Shown here: positions 30,094 through 40,529 of the stretch, one piece after another | Numbering within the stretch: position 1 is the stretch's first letter | Layout of the letters: every line of letters begins with the position of its first letter | DNA from: Prorocentrum cordatum | Taxonomy: Eukaryota; Sar; Dinophyceae; Prorocentrales; Prorocentraceae | DNA length: 64,000 nt | Reading direction: 5' to 3' | Assembly (NCBI GenBank): GCA_963575745.1 | Contig: CAUYUJ010014205.1 | Location: 47,501-111,500, forward strand | The notes under the pieces: generated by a model | Databases searched by the model: none | Seen by the model: only the letters and a program-made list of their open reading frames with translations | Told to the model about the DNA's origin: nothing | Made by a program: the position numbers and the translations under genes

Positions 30094-31005
30094 CACAGGA
30101 GCACGGCAGACCACACAGGAGCACGGCAGACCCCACAGTAGCAAGGCAGACCCCAAAGGAGCACGGCAGACCACCGGAGCACGGCAGACCACACAGGAGT
30201 ACGGCAGACCCCACATGAGCACGGCAAATCCCAAATGAGCACGGCAGACCACAAGAGCACGGCAGACCACACAGGAGCACGGCAGACTCCACAGGAGCAC
30301 GGCAGACCACAAAGGAGCACGGCAGACCACACAGGAGCCCGGCAGACGCCACAGGAGCACGGCAGACGCCACAGGAGCACGGCGGAACCCACAGGAGCAC
30401 GGCAGACCGCGCGCGGGTACAACATAAACGCGCCTTTTTGTTGTACCCCGAACGCCGCTGGCGTTTCCCCAACAGGAGCACGGCAGATCTCACAGGCGCG
30501 CGGCAGACCCCAAATGAGCACGGCCGACCACAGGAGCACGGCAGACCCCAAATGAGTACGGCAGACCCCAAAAGAGCACCGTAGACGCCTCAGGAGCACG
30601 GCTGACCACACAGGAGCACGGCAGACCACACAGGAGCGCGGCAAACCACAAAGGAGCAAGGCAGACCCCAAATGAGCACGGCAGTCCACACGTTCGCACG
30701 GCAGACCGCACAGGAGCACGGCAGACCGCACATGAGCACGGCAGACCAAGAAGGAGCACGGCAGACCACACAGGAGCACGGCAGACCACACAGGAGCACG
30801 GCAGACCACACAGGACACGGCAGACCCCACGGGAGCACGGCAGACCACACAGGAGCACGGCAAACCACACAAGAGCACGGCAGACCATACAGGAGCACGC
30901 CAGACCACACAGGAGCACGGCAGACCACACGTTCGCACGGCAAACTCCACAGGAGCACGGCAGACCCCAAAGGAGCACGGCAGACCACAGGAGCACGGCA
31001 GACCG
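30094..31005. repeat. 20-bp satellite array, right of LINE copy 2
   Basis: About 45 units of GAGCACGGCAGACC plus 4-8 variable bases. It contains a 10-bp perfect inverted repeat GGGTACAACA/TGTTGTACCC (30415-30424 and 30439-30448) within a non-satellite insert of about 60 bp. The whole segment is repeated at 31934-32815. Minus-strand frames of up to 388 codons (CRAPVWSAVLLCGLPCS) are satellite artefacts. Confidence 0.95.
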
Positions 31006-31245
31006 TCTTCGAGGCCTCTTGGGCCGTCTTGGGGCCCTCTTGGAGCCATCTTAGCCGTCTTGGAGGCCATCTTGGCCGTCTTGGAAGACATCTTGGGCGT
31101 CTTGGAGGCCTCTTGCGCCGTGTTAGGGCCCTCTTGGGACCGTCTTGGGGACTTCTTGGGCCGTTTCGGGGCCATCTTGAAGGCCTCTTGGGCGATCTTA
31201 AAGCGATCTTGGGGGCCTCTTGGGCCGTCTTGGGCCGTCGGAACG
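31006..31245. repeat. CTTGGGGCC/CTTGGAGGCC degenerate minisatellite
   Basis: Irregular 12-24-bp words GGCCGTCTTGG, GGCCTCTTGG and GGCCATCTTGG. The same family is found at 41700-42005, 42610-43010 and 43220-43640, and inverted at 34555-34870 and 35385-35585. Confidence 0.85.
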
Positions 31246-31440
31246 CGGCAGGCCATCATTTAGTCTGTTCTGTTGCGTTTATGGGTTTCTCTGACGTTCT
31301 CGCCAATACGGTCTCTGACGCACGTGGTGGATAAAAAACGGCGCTTCCCGTTCTTGTCCGGTCAGGTTCCCCAAAATGGCCATTTCGCTCGAGACATCCT
31401 CGAAAAATCGAGGTGTTGGAGGCTATCGTTTAAGACGTCT
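31246..31440. repeat. Dispersed repeat ending in the CTCGAGACATCC motif
   Basis: The part 31249-31375 is nearly identical to 36132-36255 (GGCAGGCCATCATTTAGTC through GTTCTTGTCCGGTCAGGTT). The distal half carries TTTCGCTCGAGACATCCTC and GAGGTGTTGGAGGCTATCG, as at 14405. Confidence 0.85.
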
Positions 31441-32820
31441 TAGGAACCGAGAGGAGCACGGCAGACCAAGACGAGGAGCACGGCAGACCAGGCTTAGGAA
31501 CCGAGAGGAGCACGGCAGACCAAGACGAGGAGCACGGCAGACCAGGCACCAAGAGCGCCCTCAAGACGACGGAAAGGATGACCAAGACGAGGAGCACGGC
31601 AGACCAAGACGAGGAGCACGGCAGACTATGCCCTAAGAGTGCCCTCAAGACGGCCGAACAACGGCAGACCCCATAGGAGCACGGCAGACCACAGAAGAGC
31701 ACGGCAGACCAACAGGAGCACGGCAGACCACACAAGAGCACGGCAGGCCACACAGGAGCACGGCAGACCACACAGGAGCACGGCAGACCACAAAGGAGCA
31801 CGGCAGACCACACAAGAGCACGGCAGACCCCACAAGAGCACGGCAGACCCCACAGGAGCACGGCAGACCCCACAGGAGCACGGCAGAGCAGACCCAAAAG
31901 GAGCACGGCAGACCACACAGGAGCAAGGCAAACCACAGGAGCACGGCAGACCACACAGGAGCACGGCAGACCCCACAGTAGCAAGGCAGACCCCAAAGGA
32001 GCACGGCAGACCACCGGAGCACGGCAGACCACACAGGAGTACGGCAGACCCCACATGAGCACGGCAAATCCCAAATGAGCACGGCAGACCACAAGAGCAC
32101 GGCAGACCACACAGGAGCACGGCAGACTCCACAGGAGCACGGCAGACCACAAAGGAGCACGGCAGACCACACAGGAGCCCGGCAGACGCCACAGGAGCAC
32201 GGCAGACGCCACAGGAGCACGGCGGAACCCACAGGAGCACGGCAGACCGCGCGCGGGTACAACATAAACGCGCCTTTTTGTTGTACCCCGAACGCCGCTG
32301 GCGTTTCCCCAACAGGAGCACGGCAGATCTCACAGGCGCGCGGCAGACCCCAAATGAGCACGGCCGACCACAGGAGCACGGCAGACCCCAAATGAGTACG
32401 GCAGACCCCAAAAGAGCACCGTAGACGCCTCAGGAGCACGGCTGACCACACAGGAGCACGGCAGACCACACAGGAGCGCGGCAAACCACAAAGGAGCAAG
32501 GCAGACCCCAAATGAGCACGGCAGTCCACACGTTCGCACGGCAGACCGCACAGGAGCACGGCAGACCCCACATGAGCACGGCAGACCAAGAAGGAGCACG
32601 GCAGACCACACAGGAGCACGGCAGACCACACAGGAGCACGGTAGACCACACAGGACACGGCAGACCCCACGGGAGCACGGCAGACCACACAGGAGCACGG
32701 CAAACCACACAAGAGCACGGCAGACCATACAGGAGCACGCCAGACCACACAGGAGCACGGCAGACCACACGTTCGCACGGCAAACTCCACAGGAGCACGG
32801 CAGACCCCAAAGAAGCACGG
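31441..32820. repeat. Uninterrupted satellite array carrying both LINE empty sites
   Basis: This segment equals, in order, 14843-15090, 22698-22916 and 30094-30980 with the two LINEs removed. The insertion points are present once each, CACACAAGAGCACGG at 31729-31743 and CACAGGAGCACGGC at 31934-31947, 191 bp apart exactly as in the filled copy. The GGGTACAACA/TGTTGTACCC hairpin recurs at 32255-32288. Small differences (for example a duplicated AGGAACCGAGAGG unit near 31442) show it is a separate locus. Confidence 0.93.
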
Positions 32821-33290
32821 CAGTGGTACGTGGCACTGCTGTGGTATGCCGTACTAAAAACGTGGAATATCTCATAAGCCCAGGGGACAAAAGGACGCTT
32901 CCCGTTCTTGTCCGGTCAGGTTCCCAAAATGGCCATTTCGCTCGAGACATCCTCAAAAAATCGAGGTGTGGTCTGCCGTGCTCCTGTGTGGTCTGCCGTG
33001 CTCCTGTGGTCTGCCGTGCTCCCCACAGGAGCACGGCAGACCGCGCGCAGGAACCGAGAGGAGCACGGCAGACCAAGACGAGGAGCACGGCAGACCAGGC
33101 ACTGAAACCGAGAGGAGCACGGCAGACCAAGACGAGGAGCACGGCAGACCAGGCACCAAGAGCGCCCTCAAGACGACGGAAAGGATGACCAAGACGAGGA
33201 GCACGGCAGACCAAGACGAGGAGCACGGCAGACTATGCCCTAAGAGTGCCCTCAAGACGGCCGAACAATCATCAAACAAACAATGAGTCT
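32821..33290. repeat. Mixed repeat block with inverted satellite
   Basis: Contains GTTCTTGTCCGGTCAGGTT and TTTCGCTCGAGACATCCTC (32905-32952), reversed satellite units, a 14-bp inverted repeat (33008-33021 with 33029-33042) and then forward units. It resembles 14700-15000. Confidence 0.85.
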
Positions 33291-33740
33291 AACGTCGTCT
33301 TGGAATCGTTTTTGAGGGCATCAGTACGGCCCCCCAAAAACAAAATCGGCCCAAAGATGACCCGCAGAGTGCCCTCAATACGGCCGACCATGACGATTTC
33401 GCTGGGGACGTGTTCAATAAATTAAGAGTGTATCAGCACCGTCTGCTGCAACAACGCTGTGCTGGTCTGCCGTTCTCCTGTGGTCAGCTGTGCTGCTCTG
33501 CCGTGCTCCTGCGGTCTGCCGTTCTGGTCTGCCGTTCTGGTCTGCCGTGCTCCTGTGGTCTGCCTTCCTGGTCTGCCGTGCTGCTGCCGTCTGTCGTGTT
33601 GCTGCGCTGTGCCGTGTAAGCTGATAAACCGGTCAGACCGATGAAGAAAACGAGAGTCGGGTTACAACGGCTACGCAGATTTAAACTGCTAGTCCAAAGG
33701 CTCTCCAGAGGACCCCAACATCTCCCAAGCACACCCCGAG
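33291..33740. repeat. Spacer and reversed satellite relatives
   Basis: From 33455 to 33615 the sequence is made of TCTGCCGTGCTCCTGTGG and TCTGGTCTGCCGTTC words, reversed and shortened satellite units. The first 160 bp hold no recognisable gene. Confidence 0.7.
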
Positions 33741-33745
33741 AAGTC

Positions 33746-33925
33746 CATCATCATCATCATCCTCATCATCATCATCATCATCATCATCATCACCATCATC
33801 ATCACCATACTCATACTCATACTCATCATCATCATCCTCCTCCTCCTCATCATCATCATTATCATCATCGTACGCATCACCATCACCATCAGCAGCAACA
33901 TGATCATCACCAACAACAGCAGCGT
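33746..33925. repeat. (ATC)n microsatellite
   Basis: About 180 bp of CAT/ATC triplets with CAC, CTC and ACTCAT interruptions, giving poly-His and poly-Met frames that are not genes. Confidence 0.95.
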
Positions 33926-33934
33926 CAATGACAT

Positions 33935-34230
33935 GATCTGGTCTGCTATGTTCCTATGGGCTGCCGTGCTGGTCTGCCGTGCTGGTCTGCCGTGCCGGAC
34001 TGCCGTGCTCGTCTGCCGTGTCGGTGTGTTGTGCTGGTCTGCCGTGCGGGTCTGCTGTTCTGGTCTGCCGTGCTGAAGCTGAAGCTTTGGGGGCTTAAAG
34101 CCAGAGAAAGAGAGAGACATAGAGAGATAGAGAGGGAGAGAGATTCTCTAACTAAGGGGTACGGGCTCCATCCCGAAACTCGTTGGCGGTTCTCTAACTA
34201 AGGGGTACGGGCTCCATCCCGAAACTCGTT
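33935..34230. repeat. Reversed satellite relatives and a 50-bp tandem duplication
   Basis: 33950-34075 repeats CTGCCGTGCTGGT. A (GA)n tract lies at 34103-34142. A 50-bp unit TTCTCTAACTAAGGGGTACG...CTCGTTGGCGG is duplicated head to tail at 34143-34240 and recurs at 35630. Confidence 0.8.
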
Positions 34231-34505
34231 GGCGGATGACGGGAAGCGTCTTCGAGGTACGACAAGCAAGCGGGACGTTCTGGCTGAATCCTTGAGTAAA
34301 TATATCTTTTCTTTAACTATATGGGTTGCCGCGCTGCACGGGATTTTTCGTTAACGGATTCCCCAAAATGGTCTGGCGTGCTCCTGTATGGTCTGCCGTG
34401 CTCTTGTGTGGTTTGCCGTGCTCCTGTGTGGTCTGCCGTGCTCCCGTGGGGTCTGCCGTGTCCTGTGTGGTCTGCCGTGCTCCTGTGTGGTCTGCCGTGT
34501 TCCGG
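34221..34505. repeat. Fourth GATGACGGGAAGCG repeat copy followed by reversed satellite
   Basis: 34221-34358 matches the tandem block at 13976-14392 but has no (AT)n expansion. It is followed by seven reversed satellite units up to 34505. Confidence 0.85.
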
Positions 34506-34880
34506 AAAATTGGCCGTTTCGCTCGGGACGTCCTCAAAAAATCGGCTCCGGAGGGGACTCCGAAGCAGCATTATCTTGGAATCGCTCCCGGAGGGCCTCC
34601 AAACGGCCCAAGAAAGCCCCCGAAGGCCCCCCAGAGGACCCCCAGAGCGCCCCAAGAGACCCCCAAGAGGCCCCCAAGGGGCGGCCAGAGGCCCGCCAGA
34701 GCGCCCAAAACGCCCCAAGAGACCCCCAAGAAGCCCCCCAGGGGCTCCAAAGAGGCGGCCAGAAGTCCCCCAGAACGCGCGAAAAGGCTCCAGGAGTTCC
34801 CTGAGAGCTTCAAAACGCCCCATAGAGCCCCCGAAGGCCCCCCCCGGGACTCCCCCAAGAGGCCCCCGAGAGGCCAGAGG
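34502..34880. repeat. Repeat: CGCTCGGGACGTCC motif plus inverted CTTGGGGCC minisatellite
   Basis: 34502-34690 is about 95% identical by eye to 35323-35510. It starts with GGCCGTTTCGCTCGGGACGT, passes through GCAGCATTATCTTGGAATCG and enters CCCAAGAGGCCCCC repeats. Confidence 0.85.
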
Positions 34881-34977
34881 CTACGACAGCCCCAAGAGCG
34901 TCCAAGATACCTCCAAGACGGCGCCGAAGCCAGGAAACGCAACAGGGATGCCCGCAGGGCGTTCAGAGATGGTCTCA

Positions 34978-35137
34978 CGCTCTGCAGCAACACCATGCTT
35001 TCAGGGTCCGCGGATATTCCTTTCTGATTCGCGGCTGCCTGCTTCTTCTCTCAACGGCGGACTGCAGCAACACCGTGCTTTCATGTTCGGAGGAGTTTCC
35101 TTTCGATTCGCGGCTGCCTGCTTCTTCTCTCAATCCC
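34978..35137. repeat. 78-bp tandem duplication
   Basis: CTGCAGCAACACCRTGCTTTCA through GATTCGCGGCTGCCTGCTTC occurs twice in a row (34980-35056, 35058-35136). Confidence 0.85.
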
Positions 35138-35322
35138 GGATGTCTGTGACCCTGTACCTTACGATGTATTTAGCCTCGAGTCTGCTCCGAAGGAGCCGAT
35201 GCGGACGCGTAGGTGATAGGGGAGGAAAGAGGGAGGAGGAAAGGGAGGAAGGGAGAGAGAGGGGGGTGGGCGGAGAAGGAGACAACGAGGATCATCGAAT
35301 GGTCAGGGGCGGGGTGGCCAGG

Positions 35323-35590
35323 AAAAATGGCCGTTTCGCTCGGGACATCCTCAAAAAATCGGCTCCGGAGGGGACTCCGAAACAGCATTATCTTGGAATC
35401 GCTCGCGGAGGGCCTCCAAACGGCCCAAGAGAGACCCCGAAGGCCCCCCAGAGGACCCCCAAAGCGCCCCAAGAGACCCCCAAGAGCCCCCAGGACGGCC
35501 CCCAAGACGACCCACGGTGCCGCCAGGACGGCCCAGGATGTCCTCAGGACGGCCTCGAGACGGCCTCCAGACGAACTCGAGGATGACGGG
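35323..35590. repeat. Second copy of the 34502 repeat
   Basis: See 34502-34880. Here the minisatellite part continues as CCAGGACGGCC and GACGGCCTCGAGACGGCC words. Confidence 0.85.
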
Positions 35591-35629
35591 AAGCGCCTCC
35601 GGCGTGCACCGTTGGTTCTGGGGCTTACT

Positions 35630-35735
35630 TTTCTCTAACTAAGGGGTACGGGCCCGCACTTCGGAACTCGCTGGCGGCGGCCTGCGGCAGCAGAGGGACG
35701 CGGGCACCCCGAGCCAGCCGGCAAAGGTCCTCTTG

Positions 35736-35768
<33 letters not shown>

Positions 35769-36131
35769 TTCGTCAATAACGATCTCGAAAATTACGACAA
35801 AAAACGATGACAGAAAACGACCACAAACATAACACAAAAAACAACCGAACACGGAATCCAACAACAAAAAAACAATCAGAAAAACGACCGCAATCATAAA
35901 ATGATAACGACGGCGACAGCGAGAACGGCAACAGCGGACGATTATAATGAAAACGACGACCACGACAAAGGAAAGGCACGCGACGACGACGACGGACAAA
36001 CAAAAGACAAGACAGGCTGGAACAGAAAAAGTAGGCTGGGCGACAACGGGTGGGGGCCCGCGTGGCCGAGAGAAAAGCACAGTGTCGACACCATGATGTG
36101 GCCAGGGCAGCAGACTACCTCGACAGACCAG
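35630..36131. other. Low-complexity spacer with (GTC)n and A-rich ACGACGAC words
   Basis: (GTC)n at 35737-35772, then an A-rich strand with AAAACGACG and ACAAAAAACAACC words to about 36000. No gene is supported. Confidence 0.6.
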
Positions 36132-36255
36132 CGCGGCAGGCCATCATTTAGTCTGTTCTGTTGCGTTTATGGGTTTCTCTGACGTTCTCGCCAATACGGT
36201 CTCTGACGCACGTGGTGGACAAAAAACGGCGCTTCCGTTCTTGTCCGGTCAGGTT
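36132..36255. repeat. Second copy of the 31249 dispersed repeat
   Basis: Matches 31249-31375 from GGCAGGCCATCATTTAGTC to GTTCTTGTCCGGTCAGGTT with only a few changes. Confidence 0.9.
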
Positions 36256-36454
36256 TCTGCGCAGTGGGAGACCGGATGCGTATCTACGGTCGATCTCCTC
36301 ATCTCCCTCCTCATCCGTCAGCATGAATTGCTTCTTTTCCTGTTCCCCAGGTTGTGCCATCCCGGAAGTCTCCCCTGGTGGGTACAGCATTGCTGTTGGA
36401 CTTCGACATCGGATGGCCAAGCTTCCCAGGTGGCACTCTCTCGTCTGGCTCCTA

Positions 36455-37180
36455 GAAGAGGAGGGGAGGGGGAGGGGGAGGAGGAGGAGGAGGAGGAGGA
36501 GGAGGAGGAGGAGGAGGAGGAGGAGGAGGAGGAGGAGGATGTGTTTAACATCGACGGACAGTTGCCGTCGATACAATTGGGGGCTGCCGAGGCCACCAAG
36601 TGGGAACGTCATCGCGCTCACAACTGGTCGCACTGTCGAGATAGCACGCCAGGACGGCCGTCGGGCGGGCGGGCTCCAGATGCAACCGTGGTGCAAGAGG
36701 ACAGCACACCAACCAACCCCTTGGTGTAGCCGCTGCCATGCAACCGTCGGCACTTTCACACTGTGTTCAAAAGGCTGTATTTTCCCCCTCCGAACCTACT
36801 CTGGCTCGAAGCAGTGGTAGAACGCGCCAGAAGGCCTGGACGCGAACTCTCCCAGACGGGGCCTTGGTTAGAACGACCAGTTGTTGCCTGGGCGGGGGAG
36901 AGGGGGAACGGGATGAGGAGGAGGAGGAGGAGCAGGAAGAGGAGGAGGAGGAGGAGGAGGACGAGGAAGAGGATGAGGGCCACAGTGAACCCAACATGCA
37001 TCGACAAGAATACATTACGTCTCCATCTCTCAAGTCCCCTTCTCATAAGTCTCTACACGCTGTCGCTTCCACTGCGGGAAGCGCACGCCTTGTCAGACGA
37101 ACACCCCGTGGGCCTGCCATTCATGCGAGACCCCGTTTCCGTATGACACGCTTTCCATGAAGCCAGCTGTACGAGCAGCG
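36455..37180. repeat. (GGA)n microsatellites and spacer
   Basis: Pure GGA/GAG runs at 36460-36540 and 36910-36975. The sequence between them has no frame with recognisable domains. Confidence 0.8.
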
Positions 37181-37264
37181 ACCGTGAAGTTCGAGTAAGT
37201 GCTGAGGTGTAGCTCCGCTTTGATCACGAAATGCTCTCCGGGCGTGTAGGGCTTGCGCACGGGC

Positions 37265-37575
37265 ATCGTTCTTACCATAAGATTCGAGTGCGAGCCCCAT
37301 TCACGAAACGCTTTCCATACAGGTAAGTGCTGCAAGCGTGCAAGACGAATGCACGCGGCGCCAAGACGAGAGCTCACTTTGGAAACGAGCCGCCCTCCAT
37401 TCGCGCAATTGTTGCAGACGTGTAAGACGAACGCATGTGGCGCCGAAGCGAGAGCCCCAGTTTAGAAACAGCACGGTCTCCATCTGAATAATTGCTACAG
37501 GCTTCGGAAAGTATGATGCACGGTGCAAACGCGACAGCCCCACGTTAGAAACCACCCGCCCTCCATCCGTATTAT
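37265..37575. repeat. Degenerate ~80-85-bp tandem repeat
   Basis: Three to four diverged units share TTGCTGCAGRCGTGYAAGACG, GCGGCGCCRAGRCGAGAGC and RGAAACRRSCCRYCCTCCAT elements with a spacing of 80-85 bp. Confidence 0.65.
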
Positions 37576-37823
37576 TGTTATGCCCATGTGGTTTTTTCAA
37601 GCATCATCCCCACATCATTGTCTGATGGCAGCCGCGGCCTCCGGATGTTTGAGCACTGCATGCTCATGCATGTGCCGCTGAGGAAAACACTCAGGAGGAA
37701 GAAACCTGAGCAATGACAGCGACGGATCGGAAAGTGCAGCAGGTCGCAAAGAAGCAATTCTGGCGCAACCGCACGCATGGGGGGGCTGGCTGCCCAAGGG
37801 TGCCTGGAAAGATGACTGCTCTA

Positions 37824-38517
37824 TCAAGCCAAATGCTCAACAAAGCAACCCCCCAATCGTATGAAGTGGGTTGCACCCCCCGACGTGCGACGAAAACACA
37901 TGAAGTGAGGACGGGGGGGCCGTCGGCAAGCCGGCCGCGATGCGTAGAGCAATGCGCAAGACTCTGAGCTCAGACGTGTCCCCGGAGCCCCGGATCGAGA
38001 AATACACGTATCTGAAGTCAGCGGCGCCCCAGCCGCAGTGGCGCAGGTCAACAACCAGCTGCGAGACGTGTTGCGCCAGGCTCTTGATGGGCACCTCCAC
38101 CTCTCGCATACGAGAGACCCGGGAGAGCACGTATGCTCGCAGTGCCCGGGGTGAGGAAGCCCATGGCGGAACAGTGCTGAATCGCTTTGGCTGGTAATCC
38201 ACCTGCAGGCTGAATTTATCAATGACGAGGTCAAGCCAACCCTGAAAACGACCGTCTTCCGCTTCGTCGAAACTGACGGGGTAAATTAACGATACGGCCT
38301 CGGATAAGCATTTCCGGCAAAGACATGCCGAGCACATCAGAAGGTCGTCGACGTACCTGCTTGCCGCTACAGTCTCCTCCCAGCTCCTGCCATGCCTGAT
38401 ATAGCGCAAGTCGCGCAAACGGTCCTCATCCCTGCACCATCTCTCTTCTGACGCACATAATATCAGTGTTGGCAGTGTCGAGGACGGGTGTGCGCTGCGC
38501 CAACACGAGATTCCCAT
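37824..38517 (-). pseudogene. Reverse transcriptase remnant with RYVDD motif
   Basis: This 226-codon minus frame contains SRYVDDLLMCSACLCRKC, an RT motif C, then about 35 residues later WLDLVIDKFSLQVDYQPKR. That YVDD...(F/W)LDL...L...Y(R/Q)K layout is reminiscent of Penelope-like and related RTs, but the fragment is too short to classify. Motifs A and B were not found upstream, so it is truncated. The downstream part (SELRVLRIALRIAAGL) is not recognised. It is unrelated to the satellite LINEs (VVDD) and the copia element (HVDD). Confidence 0.6.
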
Positions 38518-38629
38518 ATTGACAACGACCAGCGCGCCACCCGTCGAAGTGCTGATACGTATTCACTTGTCGAGATCCAGTTTGAGGAAGTCTCAGGCGA
38601 AACACCTAGCCCGCCCTAGCGACGCGTCT

Positions 38630-38830
38630 GGTGGTGCGACACGGAGGGGCTATCTGTTTCGGAGCGGGATGGGGGATGCCGAGGGAGATGGGGGTGAGGG
38701 ATTCGAATGAGAGGGAGGAGGATCTCCAGGACGCGGAGGGGCAGGCGAAGGAGGGGTGGGGGGGGAGGAGGGGCGGGCGGGCTCGCCCAGCTCCTCCGCC
38801 TCCTCCTCCCCACCCGCGTCCCTCCCCTCC
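38630..38830. repeat. G-rich then C-rich low-complexity tract
   Basis: GGGATGGGGGATG and GGAGGGGTGGGGGGGAGGAGG words followed by CTCCTCCGCCTCCTCC. It separates the two retroelement remnants. Confidence 0.6.
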
Positions 38831-38997
38831 TGGGCGACTGGTCTGGCCTATATGCCGACGAGCCGACCGCCCAGGGCTGCCCCTCTCGGGAGCCTCTCGG
38901 GGGGCATCGGGCCGAGTTGGGTCAGTGCCTCGGCCGCGGACCGCGAGGAATGGAATGGAATGGGCTCCTTCACGATGTGAATCCTCAAACGCCCGAG

Positions 38998-39900
38998 CTA
39001 CACTAGAGCTGCTCGGTTGGCCGCCTTGTCCTTCGGTGGCCTCCCTGCTTCGAAATTATCGAGGTACTTGCGGCGGGCATCCGAAAGGTGTCCTTCGCAT
39101 CTGGATGACAACCCTTCTCCTGAGCTGCTCAGAACCGAAAAAACGCAAGACGAGCAAATCCACGTGCCTGATGAGGAGGAGTACAGAGGAGAATGGGAAG
39201 CGTGAATCCAACCACTCCCTAAGTGAACCTTAAACCCCCTCGGCAGACGACGGACATGAGAATTAACTGGGGTCAGACTGGGGCATGGCGTGCACAACCA
39301 CTCAGTACGGCAATCCAAGGAAGCGCTCCCACAACACCGCACACACTGCTTGCCACAAACATTGAGGGCATGTCCGGAGGCGAACATGGCGAGCGTGGAC
39401 GGAGCAGGAGGAGGGGAGGGCCGCCCAGGGTTACGCCTTTCGGGAGAGGGCCTGGCCGCCATGGCCTCGAGGGTACTTCTGAGCAGCCTTTTCCGAACCA
39501 GGGACGCGTCGAAATCAACCTTACGAACACGGCCAATGATTTCAGGATCTAGCTGGTGCAAGTCAGCTCCCTCACGGGCAAAATGATCTGCCATGTCATT
39601 GCCAAAGGTAAGAAACTCGGGATACCCACAAGAAGTCCACGCGTCGATCTCGACATGCGACGGAACTTGCAGGACAACCACCAGAGATAAATCCCTCCCC
39701 TGCACACGGACAAGATCCCCAATCATTTTCCAAGGGAGAAGGTTGGCCCCCTAGGTCTCTGGACATACCCATCGTACCAGTCGTCGGCAACGCTACTGTT
39801 CTCCGTGACATACACCAGGGGCCCCGACGAGTACTTGAGCGCCAGATATAATCCCCGGACCTCACCTCTAGGGACTGTCTAGGGGCACCCTGGGAGGCCT
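38998..39900 (-). pseudogene. RNase H domain remnant of a retroelement
   Basis: The frame 38998-39726 has VLQVPSHVEIDAW (the His-containing strand) and FGNDMADHFAREGA (N-x-x-A-D), the C-terminal half of an RNase H domain. A Cys-rich segment CGKQCVRCCGS...C..C and a Pro/Ser-rich tail follow. In a neighbouring frame just upstream (about 39730-39880) EVRGLYLALKYSSGPLVYVT supplies the Glu-helix and Asp-strand region, so a frameshift near 39730 splits the domain. In minus-strand order it precedes the RYVDD fragment, so the two probably belong to different elements. Confidence 0.6.
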
Positions 39901-39999
39901 CCAAAAACAGCACCATGAATAACAGGCGGGTGGTGCGAGATAATCGAGACAGCGCCCACACCACATCGTCAGCGCCCACACCGCGGACCGCGAGGAGGG

Positions 40000-40082
40000 G
40001 GGGAAGGAGGGAGACGAGGGGGAGGGGGATGGGGAGGTGGAGGAGGAGGAGGAGGAGGAGGAGGAGGAGGAGGAGGGAGACA
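40000..40082. repeat. (GGA)n microsatellite
   Basis: GGAGG words becoming pure GAG triplets at 40033-40078. Confidence 0.9.
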
Positions 40083-40224
40083 TCGTCACATCGAGGCTAG
40101 GCGGTCAATGTGTTTGATGGTGCTTGCCATTTCGGGGGCCTCTGGGGGGCTTTCGTCGCCACGGCTGGGTTCTCTTCAAGATTTGGGGCAAAGCGCCCCA
40201 GGCCTTCCAAGGCAGGCCCAGGGG

Positions 40225-40372
40225 AAAGCCGCAGGGTCCATACTCCACACCCCGAAGATAGTCCCAAACCTCCCAAATTGAGGCCCGACCTCCGTTCTGG
40301 ATGGGACCACACCCCCAAGAGAGTCCCGAACCTCCCAAATGGAGGTTCGACCTCCGTTCTGGATGGGTTTTG
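40225..40372. repeat. ~65-bp tandem repeat
   Basis: Two units of AGTCCCRAACCTCCCAAAT, TTGAGGCCCGACCTCCGTTC and TGGATGGG occur in direct order. A diverged relative is present near 43975-44025. Confidence 0.75.
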
Positions 40373-40529
40373 TGCAAGACGCTTCTCGTTTACCGCCCGC
40401 CCATGCCAGTTCTCGCCAGAAGAGGCGAAGACGGGTCCAAGACGAGATGAACACAGGTTGAAATAGTCCAGCGGCCCCATCGGTGTGTTTTGTACTTCTT
40501 CTTGCGTTCCACTCGTCCTCCCTCTCATC

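Noticed and set aside
30093-31259. Long minus-strand open frame (388 codons) and similar frames across the satellite arrays
   Set aside because: The 20-bp unit gives a period-20-residue translation in every frame with no stops. The residues (CRAPVWSAVLLCGLPCS) are repeat artefacts.
30094-32820. CRISPR-like regular repeats
   Set aside because: Units are contiguous and diverged, with no unique spacers, in a eukaryotic satellite containing LINEs.
32925-32945. Reverse-complement relict spliced leader in CCAAAATGGCCATTT
   Set aside because: Only about ten bases match the SL complement, and the match is part of a repeat family whose other copies lose it.
33641-33931. Poly-His and poly-Met frames
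   Set aside because: They are translations of an (ATC)n microsatellite.
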